A program made the translations under genes and the position numbers. From Treponema pedis (GTDB lineage Bacteria > Spirochaetota > Spirochaetia > Treponematales > Treponemataceae), in contig NZ_CP045670.1 in the NCBI RefSeq assembly GCF_017161325.1, forward strand, positions 930,001 through 994,000: DNA of 64,000 bases, in the 5' to 3' direction. Each line of letters opens with the position of its first letter. Within the stretch, counting starts at the first letter, position 1. Shown piece by piece: positions 17,507 to 25,067 of the stretch. The notes below the pieces were generated by a model. That model was not told where the DNA came from. It worked only from the letters and a program-made list of their open reading frames with translations, and did not search any database.

Positions 17507-17854
17507 ATGGGATTTTTTGATGCATTTAGTAAAGCATTGCAAGACGGCGTTGACGATTACAAGAATACCATAAACAAAGTGGTCGGAACCAGTTATCGTG
17601 ATATATATTTTAATCGATATCCGAATGGTCCTTATGTTTGTAGTGGCTGCCGTAAAGTATTTTCTGAAAGAAATAGAGACTGTACTGTTGATTATATTAT
17701 TCCTCAAAGATGTGGTGGTACTAATGTTATTACAAATTTGCAGATTTTGTGTCAGCATTGCAACTCAAGTAAAAATGCAAAGTTAAATATGCTTTCGGTT
17801 AAATATTCAGGAGCGGCGTTACTTAGGGAGCTTAGAAAAAGTATAAGTTATTAA
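17507..17854 (+). CDS. HNH-endonuclease-like protein lacking the first catalytic His
   Basis: The ATG at 17507 (MGFFDAFSKALQDG) has AGGAG 6 nt upstream, 9 nt after the previous stop. Residues about 48-95 carry an HNH zinc fold: CSGC, then TVDYIIPQRCGGTN, NLQILCQHCNSSKNAK. Active enzymes have DHIIP; here the His is Tyr, while the Asn and the CxxC pairs remain. It may be catalytically weak or act only as a DNA binder. The N-terminal 25 residues resemble the start of the upstream small protein, suggesting a shared leader or interaction segment. It lies in an integron cassette block, typical for accessory or defence genes. Confidence 0.75.
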   Translation: MGFFDAFSKALQDGVDDYKNTINKVVGTSYRDIYFNRYPNGPYVCSGCRKVFSERNRDCTVDYIIPQRCGGTNVITNLQILCQHCNSSKNAKLNMLSVKYSGAALLRELRKSISY

Positions 17855-17855
17855 T

Positions 17856-18032
17856 ATGGTATTTATTATTTTAAGTCTTTTAGTTATTATACTGGGATTT
17901 ATTATAGGACGCAAAAAAGGAATTGGTATTTTGATGATAATAATCGGATTACTCATGATGCCAATTTCCTTGATTGTTCCGTTAATTTTAATCCCATTAG
18001 GATTGATAGCAGTATTTGTTATACCAAGGTAA
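17856..18032 (+). CDS. 58-residue two-helix membrane peptide
   Basis: ATG at 17856, one base after the HNH gene stop, so probably translationally coupled. The product is almost wholly hydrophobic: helix 1 MVFIILSLLVIILGFIIG, a charged turn RKKG, helix 2 from IGILMIIIGLLMM on, ending VIPR. No family recognised. Its place between the HNH-like gene and a zinc-ribbon gene suggests one small operon. It could be a membrane anchor, immunity peptide or toxin; nothing decides. Confidence 0.6.
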   Translation: MVFIILSLLVIILGFIIGRKKGIGILMIIIGLLMMPISLIVPLILIPLGLIAVFVIPR

Positions 18033-18036
18033 ATAT

Positions 18037-18213
18037 ATGGAAAACAATCAAAAGCCAACAATCCAATCAAATGGTTACAACGGCAGCGAACCAACTAGAG
18101 AATACCCTCATTGCAAAAAGACAAAGCCTTTAAGTGCCTTCGGTTTTAGAAATATGGGTAATGACGCCATACGTAATCAATCTTGGTGTAAAGAATGTAG
18201 AGGAGGAAAATAA
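18037..18213 (+). CDS. 58-residue zinc-ribbon-like protein
   Basis: ATG at 18037, 4 nt after the previous stop. After a polar head (MENNQKPTIQSNGYNG) the sequence REYPHCKKTKPLSAFGFR ... SWCKEC resembles the two-knuckle ribbon found ahead of HNH domains (usually CxxC and CxxC); here the first Cys is replaced (YPHC). It may bind zinc or nucleic acid. It belongs to the same run of tightly spaced small genes. Confidence 0.55.
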   Translation: MENNQKPTIQSNGYNGSEPTREYPHCKKTKPLSAFGFRNMGNDAIRNQSWCKECRGGK

Positions 18214-18214
18214 A

Positions 18215-18580
18215 ATGACAGATGAACAGGAAAAACAATGCCATGCTATTATTCATACACACGCTGTTGCTGCAGCTGCAGGAAATGTTATTCCAGTCCC
18301 GGGGTTAGGGGTCGCAGCTGATATCGCAACTATGGTAACCATGGCTATGGCTTTGTCGGCAGTATTTGGAGATCATATTGAAAAAAATGTCGCACAAAAT
18401 ATTGCAATTGCAGCTTTGAAACGAACAGTTCTAAAACAACCTTTGAAAACAGTAGCTAAGGAACTTTCAAAGTTGATTCCAGGACTTGGACAGGTTGTAG
18501 CGCCTGCTGTGAGCGTTGCGATGCTTGAATCTGCAGGTTGGGCAATGGCAAAGGATATAGAGCGGAGATGTTCGCAATAA
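18215..18580 (+). CDS. Glycine-rich amphipathic protein, possible membrane inserter
   Basis: The ATG at 18215 (MTDEQEKQCHAII) has a near-perfect AGGAGG 8 nt upstream, so a longer frame from 18134 is not used. The 121-aa product contains NVIPVPGLGVAADIATMV and, about 65 residues later, KLIPGLGQVVAPAVSVAM: two similar Gly/Pro hydrophobic hairpins, like those of DUF697-type GTPase-associated domains. The same frame stays open past the TAA for another 72 codons (GVTTIAGIVATHATGD...) to TAG at 18797, also hydrophobic and Ala/Val-rich. It may be readthrough, a nonsense mutation, or a decayed second unit. Function unknown. Confidence 0.6.
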   Translation: MTDEQEKQCHAIIHTHAVAAAAGNVIPVPGLGVAADIATMVTMAMALSAVFGDHIEKNVAQNIAIAALKRTVLKQPLKTVAKELSKLIPGLGQVVAPAVSVAMLESAGWAMAKDIERRCSQ

Positions 18581-18799
18581 GGTGTAACTACTATTGCCGG
18601 AATTGTAGCAACTCATGCGACAGGTGATGTTAGTGTTACGACATGTGTTTCTTATGCCGTTGCGATCACCGCTGTAGGTACTACTGTGGCATTTGCAGCG
18701 GCAGAACTTATTGTAGTTCCTGCAAGAAAGTATCTGTCGGTTCTACAACGGTCGAATGTACAAAAAATAACAATTTATTTAACTGAAATATATATTTAG
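18581..18799 (+). pseudogene. In-frame hydrophobic continuation after a TAA
   Basis: Seventy-two sense codons in the frame of the preceding gene, with no ATG and no Shine-Dalgarno of their own: GVTTIAGIVATHATGDVSVT, then SYAVAITAVGTTVAFAAAE, ending in a polar tail. The composition matches the upstream product, so it was probably once one protein of about 194 aa. A point change to TAA would account for it. Confidence 0.4.
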
Positions 18800-18839
18800 C
18801 CGAGAGCAAGCATTTGCTAAATTAGGAGAGGGATAGAAT

Positions 18840-19016
18840 TTGCAAAATGTAAGAATGCCGTTTCCATGGGAAAATATACCTCGAATTTGCATGAATTGCG
18901 GATATAGAGGATATGGGAAAAGCTCGAAAAATTTGTTTTTTCAAAGAGAAACAGCCATAAAATGTCCAAAATGCGGTAAAAAGAAATTTATTAAAGAACC
19001 TTATATTGTATTTTAG
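18840..19016 (+). CDS. 58-residue double-CxxC zinc-ribbon protein
   Basis: TTG start at 18840, 11 nt after AGGAG; an ATG at 18855 is an alternative. The product has two knuckles, CMNCGYRGYGK and CPKCGKKKF, about 24 residues apart, a classic zinc ribbon. It is the last gene before the attC at 19036. It probably binds nucleic acid or a protein partner; no closer family recognised. Confidence 0.6.
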   Translation: MQNVRMPFPWENIPRICMNCGYRGYGKSSKNLFFQRETAIKCPKCGKKKFIKEPYIVF

Positions 19017-19035
19017 AATGTAATATTCGCAAAAA

Positions 19036-19101
19036 ACCTAACACCCGCTTCAATATGACATTACGGACGAGCCGCAAATGCAGGTTAAGCGTTAGTTAGG
19101 C
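19036..19101 (+). other. attC site 1
   Basis: ACCTAAC (RYYYAAC) at 19036-19042 and GTTAGGC (GTTRRRY) at 19095-19101 flank an imperfect inverted repeat. CGCTTCAATATG opposes CAGGTTAAGCG with an unpaired C, the extrahelical base that sets strand choice for IntI. Total 66 bp. Confidence 0.8.
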
Positions 19102-19227
19102 AGGTTTTGATTGAAAGAATCTATATCATATTTTATGAGGTGGTTGAAATAACTACTTAAAAAAGCATAATTGCAATATATAGGTTGCACAAATACAGGA
19201 TGAATACAAGAAAATAGGAACTAACAT

Positions 19228-20517
19228 ATGCTAAAAAATGTAGTTGAAGTAAATAAGATTAATGAAAATAAAGCTTTCTTAAAAGAGCTTTTTGCAACAT
19301 TAAAGAATATTGATGAGAAGAAGGTAAAGCTTGATTCTGTTATTATTTTTGTGGAATACTCAGAAATCGGGACTTCTGATATTACTTATTTATTAAATGG
19401 TAAAAATGAAAAAAATAGAAATCTTAATCTAGGATTATTAAAATTTAGAACTGCTTTAACACGTGTTGTAAAAAAATACATAGAAACGGAAGAAGTTCAA
19501 GCCAATATATATATTGGTTATAATTACAGTGAGAAAGATTTTGAGAAATATAAAAATTTACGAAAAGTAAACCAAGTTAAAAAATTAAAGAATGAGCTAG
19601 ATATAAAACCGGAAACACCGAAATTTAGTTTCGATAACATGATTCTAAATAAGACAGTAGAGATTGAATTGAATAAAGTTCTATTGCTATTGAAGAACAA
19701 AAATAAAATATATTCTGTATGGGGATTTGATGAAATAGAACCAACTCCAAGATGTATTATAAATTTCTATGGTGTTCCTGGTACTGGCAAAACAATGGCT
19801 GCCCATGCAATTACAAATGAGCTGAACAAAAAAATATTATTGTTAAATTATTCAGATATCGAATCAAAATATGTCGGAGAAGCACCGAAAAATCTTATAG
19901 AATCATTTAGGCTTGCAAAGGAAAGTGACAGTGTCCTATTTTTTGATGAGGCGGACTCTTTCTTAGGTACACGAATTAAAAATGTTCAGCAGAGTTCTGA
20001 TCAAGCAATTAATTCACTAAGAAGTCAAATGTTAATTCAATTGGAAGCTTTTAGTGGAATAGTAATATTTGCTACGAATCTTATAGGAAATTACGACAAA
20101 GCATTTAATAGCAGAATATTACATAATATTGAATTTTCACTGCCTGATGAAAATATGAGAATAGAGCTCATAAAAAAAATGATTCCTCAAAAAGCACCAG
20201 TTGATAAAAATGTATTTGATTATGATTTTTTAAAAGAATTAGGTAAAATTATAGATGGATTTTCTCCAAGAGAAATTAAAAATACAATGCTAGAAACATT
20301 AGCAAATGCTGTTTATGAGAATGTAGAGACTATATCTCAAAGTATATTTGAAAAAACTTTTAGAAATGCCGCTTTATCAAAAAAACGTATAGGCACTATA
20401 AAAAATATTCAGAAACAGACTTTATCTTCAGAGTTATTTGAAGATAAAGTACGAGAAGGTATTGAGTCAGGTAACTATGTAGCTTACAAAGCTTCTGATT
20501 TATTGGAAGAAAAATAG
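19228..20517 (+). CDS. AAA-family ATPase
   Basis: Cassette-encoded ATPase of 429 aa. The N-terminal 150 residues are charged and without a known domain. The AAA module begins with Walker A YGVPGTGKTMAAHA near residue 180, Walker B SVLFFDEADSFLG near 235, sensor 1 VIFATNLIGNYDKAF and an arginine-finger-like NSRIL. This is the classic AAA form of FtsH/SpoVK-like proteins, lacking a protease domain. It probably remodels a protein partner as a hexamer. Two small genes follow in the same cassette (20544, 20881). Unusually A+T-rich codons, like the rest of the array, point to transfer. The start follows AGGAAC. Confidence 0.85.
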   Translation: MLKNVVEVNKINENKAFLKELFATLKNIDEKKVKLDSVIIFVEYSEIGTSDITYLLNGKNEKNRNLNLGLLKFRTALTRVVKKYIETEEVQANIYIGYNYSEKDFEKYKNLRKVNQVKKLKNELDIKPETPKFSFDNMILNKTVEIELNKVLLLLKNKNKIYSVWGFDEIEPTPRCIINFYGVPGTGKTMAAHAITNELNKKILLLNYSDIESKYVGEAPKNLIESFRLAKESDSVLFFDEADSFLGTRIKNVQQSSDQAINSLRSQMLIQLEAFSGIVIFATNLIGNYDKAFNSRILHNIEFSLPDENMRIELIKKMIPQKAPVDKNVFDYDFLKELGKIIDGFSPREIKNTMLETLANAVYENVETISQSIFEKTFRNAALSKKRIGTIKNIQKQTLSSELFEDKVREGIESGNYVAYKASDLLEEK

Positions 20518-20543
20518 ATTTAACTACAAAGGAGTATGTTAGT

Positions 20544-20828
20544 ATGGGTTATGCATCAAAAATAATTGCATTTTTTAAAAAATGCTGGAGTGTAATTAGG
20601 AAAATTTGGCAAGCTGTAGTAAAGTTTGCAGATATTGTTCATCAGTTAGAAAGTATTTGCCGAACTATTGGGAATGCAACTAATGCGATTGCCGTCGCTG
20701 TAAAAGATGGTAATAATATACTTGAGACGGTTATCCAAGAAGGAGAAATGAGAACTGAGACCTCTCAAGTAGTAGAAGCTGGAGAGGTTGCAAGTGATGT
20801 GGAACAAGAATATTGTTATACAAAATAA
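20544..20828 (+). CDS. 94-residue amphipathic protein of unknown function
   Basis: ATG at 20544 behind AAGGAG. The N-terminal 35 residues are basic and aromatic (MGYASKIIAFFKKCWSVI, then KIWQAVVKF), able to form a membrane-surface helix. A middle part ICRTIGNATNAIAVAVKD is mildly hydrophobic and the tail is acidic. No family recognised. It starts 26 bp after the AAA ATPase and is probably its partner. Confidence 0.6.
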   Translation: MGYASKIIAFFKKCWSVIRKIWQAVVKFADIVHQLESICRTIGNATNAIAVAVKDGNNILETVIQEGEMRTETSQVVEAGEVASDVEQEYCYTK

Positions 20829-20880
20829 AAGTCAGTAGTTGTATAAATTCAAAATATATTATGATTAAGAGGGGTAACTA

Positions 20881-21129
20881 ATGAGGAAAAAAAAGGATCT
20901 TATAGATTATGCTTCAGATTTTCTTGAAAAACATTGGTCGGCATATGCAGAGGTTTGCGACCAAGAGAGAAGGGAAAAGGAAGAAAAAGCTAAAGAAATT
21001 TGTAAAACACTTAGAAAGCAAGCCTTAAATCTTTGTTATAAATACAAAGATGAAAATGGTCAGAATTTGCCATTCATAAAAAGTATAGGGAAGCGAATAA
21101 AAATTCTTAAAGCGACTAAAAAAAAGTAA
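20881..21129 (+). CDS. 82-residue charged coiled-coil-like protein
   Basis: ATG at 20881 with GAGGGG upstream. Very Lys/Glu-rich (MRKKKDLIDYASDFLEKHW; RREKEEKAKEI), likely helical throughout. No family recognised. Third gene of the AAA cassette, ending about 110 bp before the attC at 21243. Confidence 0.55.
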   Translation: MRKKKDLIDYASDFLEKHWSAYAEVCDQERREKEEKAKEICKTLRKQALNLCYKYKDENGQNLPFIKSIGKRIKILKATKKK

Positions 21130-21242
21130 TAGTTATTGAAGAAGAATAAGCTGAACACAAAGAAGTGGATGAATCACAAAAACTTAAAAGTATAAAATAA
21201 TATTGAAATTTAGTGATAGATAAAATTAAGACTATAATTATC

Positions 21243-21305
21243 GCCTAACACCCGCTTCAACCTGACATTGCCTTTACGGCAAGGCAGGTTAAGCGAATGT
21301 TAGGT
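21243..21305 (+). other. attC site 2
   Basis: GCCTAAC at 21243-21249 and GTTAGGT at 21299-21305. The inner arms CGCTTCAACCTG and CAGGTTAAGCG pair perfectly except for one extra C, and a further GCC/GGC stem closes the top. This 63-bp site is the best-preserved of the array. Confidence 0.88.
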
Positions 21306-21430
21306 TGATGTGCCAATGGCACACTTAGTAGGGTATAAAGCGTTATTCAATAAAAGTAAAAATGATTGGGAGGTATAGTATCTATAAGTCATTATTTAAA
21401 AATTTAATAAGGCTGATTTGTTTGCAAAAA

Positions 21431-21464
21431 CACTACAAATGTAGTATATTTATCATAGTATAAT
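21431..21464 (+). promoter_or_regulatory. Toxin-antitoxin promoter/operator
   Basis: The palindrome CTACA-AA-TGTAG lies at about 21432-21443 and TATAAT at 21459-21464, 20 bp before the antitoxin start, with GGGGG as ribosome-binding site. The palindrome would cover the -35 region and is a plausible RelB-type operator. Confidence 0.5.
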
Positions 21465-21484
21465 AACATTTGGGGGATAAATAT

Positions 21485-21760
21485 ATGGCAACAGTAATTT
21501 TACAAACGCGAGTTGATGTGGAAACAAAAAAAGAAGCCGAATCTCTTTTTACTTCACTGGGATTGGATATAACAACGGCAATTCGTCTATTTCTTAAACA
21601 AGCCATCAATCAACAAAAGATTCCTTTTGATATTGTTCCGCCGCAAGAGATTTTTTCAGAATATACATTATCTGCAATTGAAGAAGCCAAAAAAATTAGC
21701 AGTGATTCAAGTGTAAAATCATATTCTTCAGCAAGGGAACTCTTTGAGGATTGTGAATAA
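21485..21760 (+). CDS. RelB/DinJ-family antitoxin
   Basis: The ATG at 21485 (MATVILQTRVDVETK) has a G-rich Shine-Dalgarno 9 nt upstream; the earlier in-frame start has none. It is a ribbon-helix-helix protein of 91 aa with the DinJ pattern: TRVDVETKKEAESLFTSLGL, DITTAIRLFLKQAI, then KIPFDI. The C-terminal tail (SSARELFEDCE) would wrap the toxin. Its stop overlaps the toxin start (TAATG), so the two are translationally coupled. The antitoxin also binds the operator and autorepresses. Such pairs stabilise integron arrays. Confidence 0.9.
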   Translation: MATVILQTRVDVETKKEAESLFTSLGLDITTAIRLFLKQAINQQKIPFDIVPPQEIFSEYTLSAIEEAKKISSDSSVKSYSSARELFEDCE

Positions 21761-22041
21761 TGTCTTATAAATTGAAAAAGACTCATCAGTTCAAAGCAAG
21801 TTACAAATTAGCAAAAAAACGAGGATTGGATGTATCTCTTTTAGAAGATATAGTTGAGAAATTACGGACGGACAAACCATTAGAAGCAAAATATCGAAAT
21901 CATGAACTTGCCGGAAAGTTCAAAGGAGTTTGGGAATGTCATATTCAACCGGATTGGCTTTTACTATATTACAAAGATAAAAATATCCTTGTTTTAACCT
22001 TGGTTGATACCTGAACTCATAGTGATATTTTTAAGAAATAA
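21760..22041 (+). CDS. YafQ-family toxin with in-frame TGA before its catalytic tail
   Basis: mRNA interferase of the RelE/YafQ fold. It reads MSYKLKKTHQFKASYKLAKK ... NHELAGKFKGVWECHIQPDWLLLYY and reaches TLVDT, then TGA at 22012-22014. The same frame goes on as THSDIFKK to TAA at 22039-22041, immediately before the attC at 22043. Family members read TG(T/S)HSDLF here, and that His is one of the catalytic residues, so TGA replaces a conserved Gly codon (GGA). As sequenced, the toxin is probably inactive. A sequencing error, a loss-of-function mutation or recoding of TGA are all possible. Confidence 0.82.
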
Positions 22042-22042
22042 A

Positions 22043-22070
22043 GCCTAACACCCGCTTCAATCTGACATGT
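22043..22070 (+). other. Truncated attC site 3 (array end)
   Basis: GCCTAACACCCGCTTCAATC followed by TGACAT matches the left half of the other attC sites, but there is no matching right arm or GTTRRRY core. The array ends here by a recombination or deletion. Confidence 0.7.
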
Positions 22071-22142
22071 TAATCCGCTGCAAAACAAAGCACACCGGCA
22101 GCAACTGTTAAAAGAAGACTGCGGGTTCCCTATCTGAACACA

Positions 22143-22454
22143 ATGATGAAAATGAGCGAGGACGCGGCGGATAATGTGCGGCTCGCTTTTGTATGGGCGT
22201 GTGAAAATATTGCAACGAATGCACCGGAGATATTTTGTGAACGGCTGGAATTGTTTTATCGGTTAATGCAGGATAAAAGCGAGCGGGTTCGAATAGAAGC
22301 TCCCGAAATGTTTCGAGTAATGGGAAAAAGAAAACCCGAATATGTTTTGCCGTATTTGGAAAAACTGCAACGGTTTGCAGCGCATGACGGCAATACTGTT
22401 GTCCGCATTCACAGTGCAGGCGCAATAAGAATAACAAAAAAGCATTGGAGGTGA
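22143..22454 (+). CDS. HEAT/ARM-like protein, probably N-terminally truncated
   Basis: Helical protein of 103 aa starting MMKMSEDAADNVRLAFVWA. Repeating units such as VRLAFVWACENIATNAP, VRIEAPEMFRVMGKRKP and VVRIHSAGAIRITKK are spaced about 38-40 residues apart and look like HEAT-type repeats. The open frame extends upstream only to 22074, where it meets the broken attC, and the ATG lacks a clear Shine-Dalgarno. It is probably the 3' remainder of a longer gene cut by the array. Function unknown. Confidence 0.55.
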   Translation: MMKMSEDAADNVRLAFVWACENIATNAPEIFCERLELFYRLMQDKSERVRIEAPEMFRVMGKRKPEYVLPYLEKLQRFAAHDGNTVVRIHSAGAIRITKKHWR

Positions 22455-22460
22455 ACGGAC

Positions 22461-22889
22461 ATGCCGCAGATAACTAAGGGCGGGAAATATATTTTCGGTT
22501 GGTCGAAAATAAGAGAAAACGGAGCGCTTACTTTTCCGACACCGGCAGTACAAGAGTATAAGCTGGAACAAGAAACCTTTGTGTACATTGTTTCGGGCAG
22601 CAGGCAAACCGGAGGATTTTGTGTCATGCCTGAACCCTTACTTTTGCATTCGCCGTTAAAACATATTTTGAAGGAAAACCCGCAGTTGGCGGATAGGAGT
22701 TTGGAAGAAGGGACATTGATTTCTTACAAGGGTAGAAAATACGGCCGGCTTGTCCTCAAAGATAACGGTATCCGTCTTTCCGCCGCCTTACTGCACGCGT
22801 TGGAACTTACTGCAGGAGATGCACTGCTCTGTATCAGAAGCAGTAATATCGCTTTCACAATGGGCGTAAAAGCGTTCATTGATAGATAA
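22461..22889 (+). CDS. Conserved hypothetical protein, 142 aa
   Basis: ATG at 22461 with GGAGGTG 7 nt upstream and 6 bp after the previous gene. Begins MPQITKGGKYIFGWSKI. The middle has a sheet-like pattern (FVYIVSGSRQTGGFCVM) and the C-terminus GIRLSAALLHALELTAGDAL then LLCIRSSNIAFTMG resembles an AbrB/SpoVT-like swapped-hairpin DNA-binding fold. The resemblance is only in pattern. It may regulate neighbouring genes. Confidence 0.55.
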   Translation: MPQITKGGKYIFGWSKIRENGALTFPTPAVQEYKLEQETFVYIVSGSRQTGGFCVMPEPLLLHSPLKHILKENPQLADRSLEEGTLISYKGRKYGRLVLKDNGIRLSAALLHALELTAGDALLCIRSSNIAFTMGVKAFIDR

Positions 22890-23072
22890 AGCAAGAGCAT
22901 ATCCCGGTGAAATACCGATGTATTAACGGGCCCGCAAATCGAAAAAGATACCGCACCGGTATCGGAAAAAGAAGATACGGCATTTATGTATAGTTATTGT
23001 ATCAGTTCTCCTTAGTGCAGGCGATAAATTGGATTGGTATATGTAAAATACAATAAACTTTGTTTGCTCATA
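22890..23072. other. Gap upstream of the ABC promoter
   Basis: No gene seen on either strand. It leads into the promoter at 23073. Confidence 0.4.
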
Positions 23073-23106
23073 TTGACATCTTTGTAAAAATGTGATAACA
23101 CTGTTA
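23073..23106 (+). promoter_or_regulatory. ABC exporter promoter with TAACANTGTTA operator
   Basis: TTGACA (23073-23078), a 17-bp spacer, TAACAC (23096-23101) inside the perfect palindrome TAACA-C-TGTTA (23096-23106). This duplicates the layout at 6784-6817, including the upstream ATA and downstream TTAA. Probably controlled by the TetR protein of 6854. Confidence 0.7.
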
Positions 23107-23240
23107 TTAAGTTTTGGACGGGGGTTTTAGGGGGCGGCAAGCCCCCTAGGAGAGGGGGTAGCGGACAAACGCACGAACGGAGAGTGAGGCGTTTGGGAGC
23201 GAGGGGGAGACTTCCCCCGCCGAAATAACGAGTTCAATAT
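23107..23240. repeat. G+C-rich insertion in the ABC leader
   Basis: Between the promoter and the RBS lies a G-rich block with a perfect hairpin AGGGGGC-GGCAA-GCCCCCT, purine runs, and ACGCACGAACGGAGAGTGAGG. The composition matches the dispersed repeat at 6060-6270 rather than its neighbours. It would form a structured 5' leader of roughly 150 nt. Confidence 0.5.
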
Positions 23241-23259
23241 TTTATAGGAGAAGATAGAT

Positions 23260-24980
23260 ATGATAAGGCGTTTACAAAAGGCGTTCGGTGTAACCGAAGC
23301 GGGAGCGCAGGGGATTATCAAAGCATCGGTGTGGTCGGTGTTTTCGAATATCGCATATATTTTGCCGGTGTTTTTGATAATGTTTTTTTTACAAGGTTGG
23401 GTTGAAGAGCGTATGCAGTCGATGGGGTTTTATCTTGCAGGTATTGCAGCGCTTGCGGTTGTTATGTATGTGCTGATTTATGTTAATTACAACACGCTGT
23501 ACACGGCGACGTTTAAAGAGTGTAGGCGATACGCATTGATATTGCGAACAGGCTTAAGGCGCTGCCGCTTGCGTATTTTTCAAAGCATGATATTTCCGAT
23601 TTGTCGCAGGCGGTTATGGCCGATGTTGCGGCGATTGAGCATGCGTTAAGCCACGCAATTCCGCAGACAATCGGGCTGGTGATTTATTTGGCGGTTATTG
23701 CGGTGATGATGTTTATCGGGCATCCGGCTCTTGCGCTGTGTGTGTTTGTGCCGATTGTTTTGAGTTTTATTTTGCTGATTTTGTCGAAAAGAATTCAGGT
23801 GCGGGAGACGACGCGCGATTTTCATAAACAGCGGGAGCGGGCGGAGTTTTTTCAAGAGGCGATTGAATTGCAGCAGGAGATTAAAAGTTACGGACGGACG
23901 GAAGCGACTGCGGCAAAGTTAAACCGCAATGTCGATGAGGCTGAAAAGCTGCATTTGATAGTGGAAGCGCATCAGGCTTTTCCGCTTAATACGGCGTTGG
24001 TGCTGCTTAAATTTTCCATCGGGATAACGGTGTTTTTCGGTTTAAGGATGTATTTGGCGGGGACTGCACCTCTTTTGTATTTTATCGGGTATATTATTGC
24101 TGCCGCCCGCGTTGTCGATGCGGTGGCGGGGATTGAAGCGAACCTTGCGGAGATGATGTATCTTGATTCGCGGGTGAAGCGCATTAATGAGCTTCGCGAA
24201 AGTGAAACGCAGGAGGGTGCTCCGGTTTCTTTGCAGCATTACGGGATTGAGTTTAAAAATGTTGAGTTTTCGTATAATGACGGGCAAAAGGTGCTTGACG
24301 GTGTTTCGTTTACCGCCGGGCAAAATCAGGTTACCGCCCTTGTCGGGCCTTCCGGCTGCGGAAAGACGACGGTGCTCCGCCTTGCTTCCCGCCTGTATGA
24401 TTATAATTCGGGGCAAATTCTTATTGACGGTCAGGATATTGCAACAATCAGTACGGACAGTTTGTTCGATAAGATTTCGATTGTGTTTCAGGATGTTGCG
24501 TTATTTAATACGTCGATTATGGAAAATATCCGTATCGGCAATAAGAGTGCAAGCGATGAGGAGGTTAAGGAGGCTGCCCGTCTTGCAAACTGTACCGAGT
24601 TTATCGAGTCGCTGCCTGAGAGCTGGAATACGCAGGTAGGAGAAAACGGCAGCCGTCTTTCCGGCGGTGAGCGTCAGCGGCTTTCCATTGCCCGCGCTTT
24701 TTTGAAAAATGCTCCGATTATTATTCTTGATGAAATTTCGGCTTCGCTTGATGTGGAAAACGAGATGAAGATTCAGGAGAGTTTGAATAAGCTTATTAAG
24801 GATAAAACGGTTATTATTATTTCGCACCGGTTAAAGTCGATAGAAAAGGCGGATAAGATTATCGTTATGAATGCCGGTAAAATCGATGCGGAGGGCAGGC
24901 ACGAAGAGCTTTTGCAAAAGTCCGCTTTGTACCGCAGTATGATTGAAAAGTCGACTGCGACGGAAAAGTGGGAGTATTAG
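23260..24980 (+). CDS. ABC exporter half, fused membrane and ATPase domains, frameshifted
   Basis: ATG at 23260 with GGAG 9 nt upstream. The first frame (MIRRLQKAFGVTEAGAQGII ... TLYTATFKEC) carries transmembrane helices 1-2 and loses sense near 23525. The other frame picks up with AIRIDIANRLKALPLAYFSK and runs to 24980, giving helices 3-6 and a full ATPase: Walker A GPSGCGKTTV, signature LSGGERQRLSIARA, Walker B IIILDEISASLDVE, switch His IISHRLKS. One base is missing or extra around 23520-23530, not in a long homopolymer. The intact protein would be about 573 aa, partner-sized for the half at 8707. It is the MIRRLQKAF first-member type of such pairs. Confidence 0.85.
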
Positions 24981-25067
24981 TAGTGATAGGTTATATGTAA
25001 TTACGACTATGCTGAAATTACATATAACCTTGCATATTAAAAGGAAATGTTAATTCTAAATATAGAG

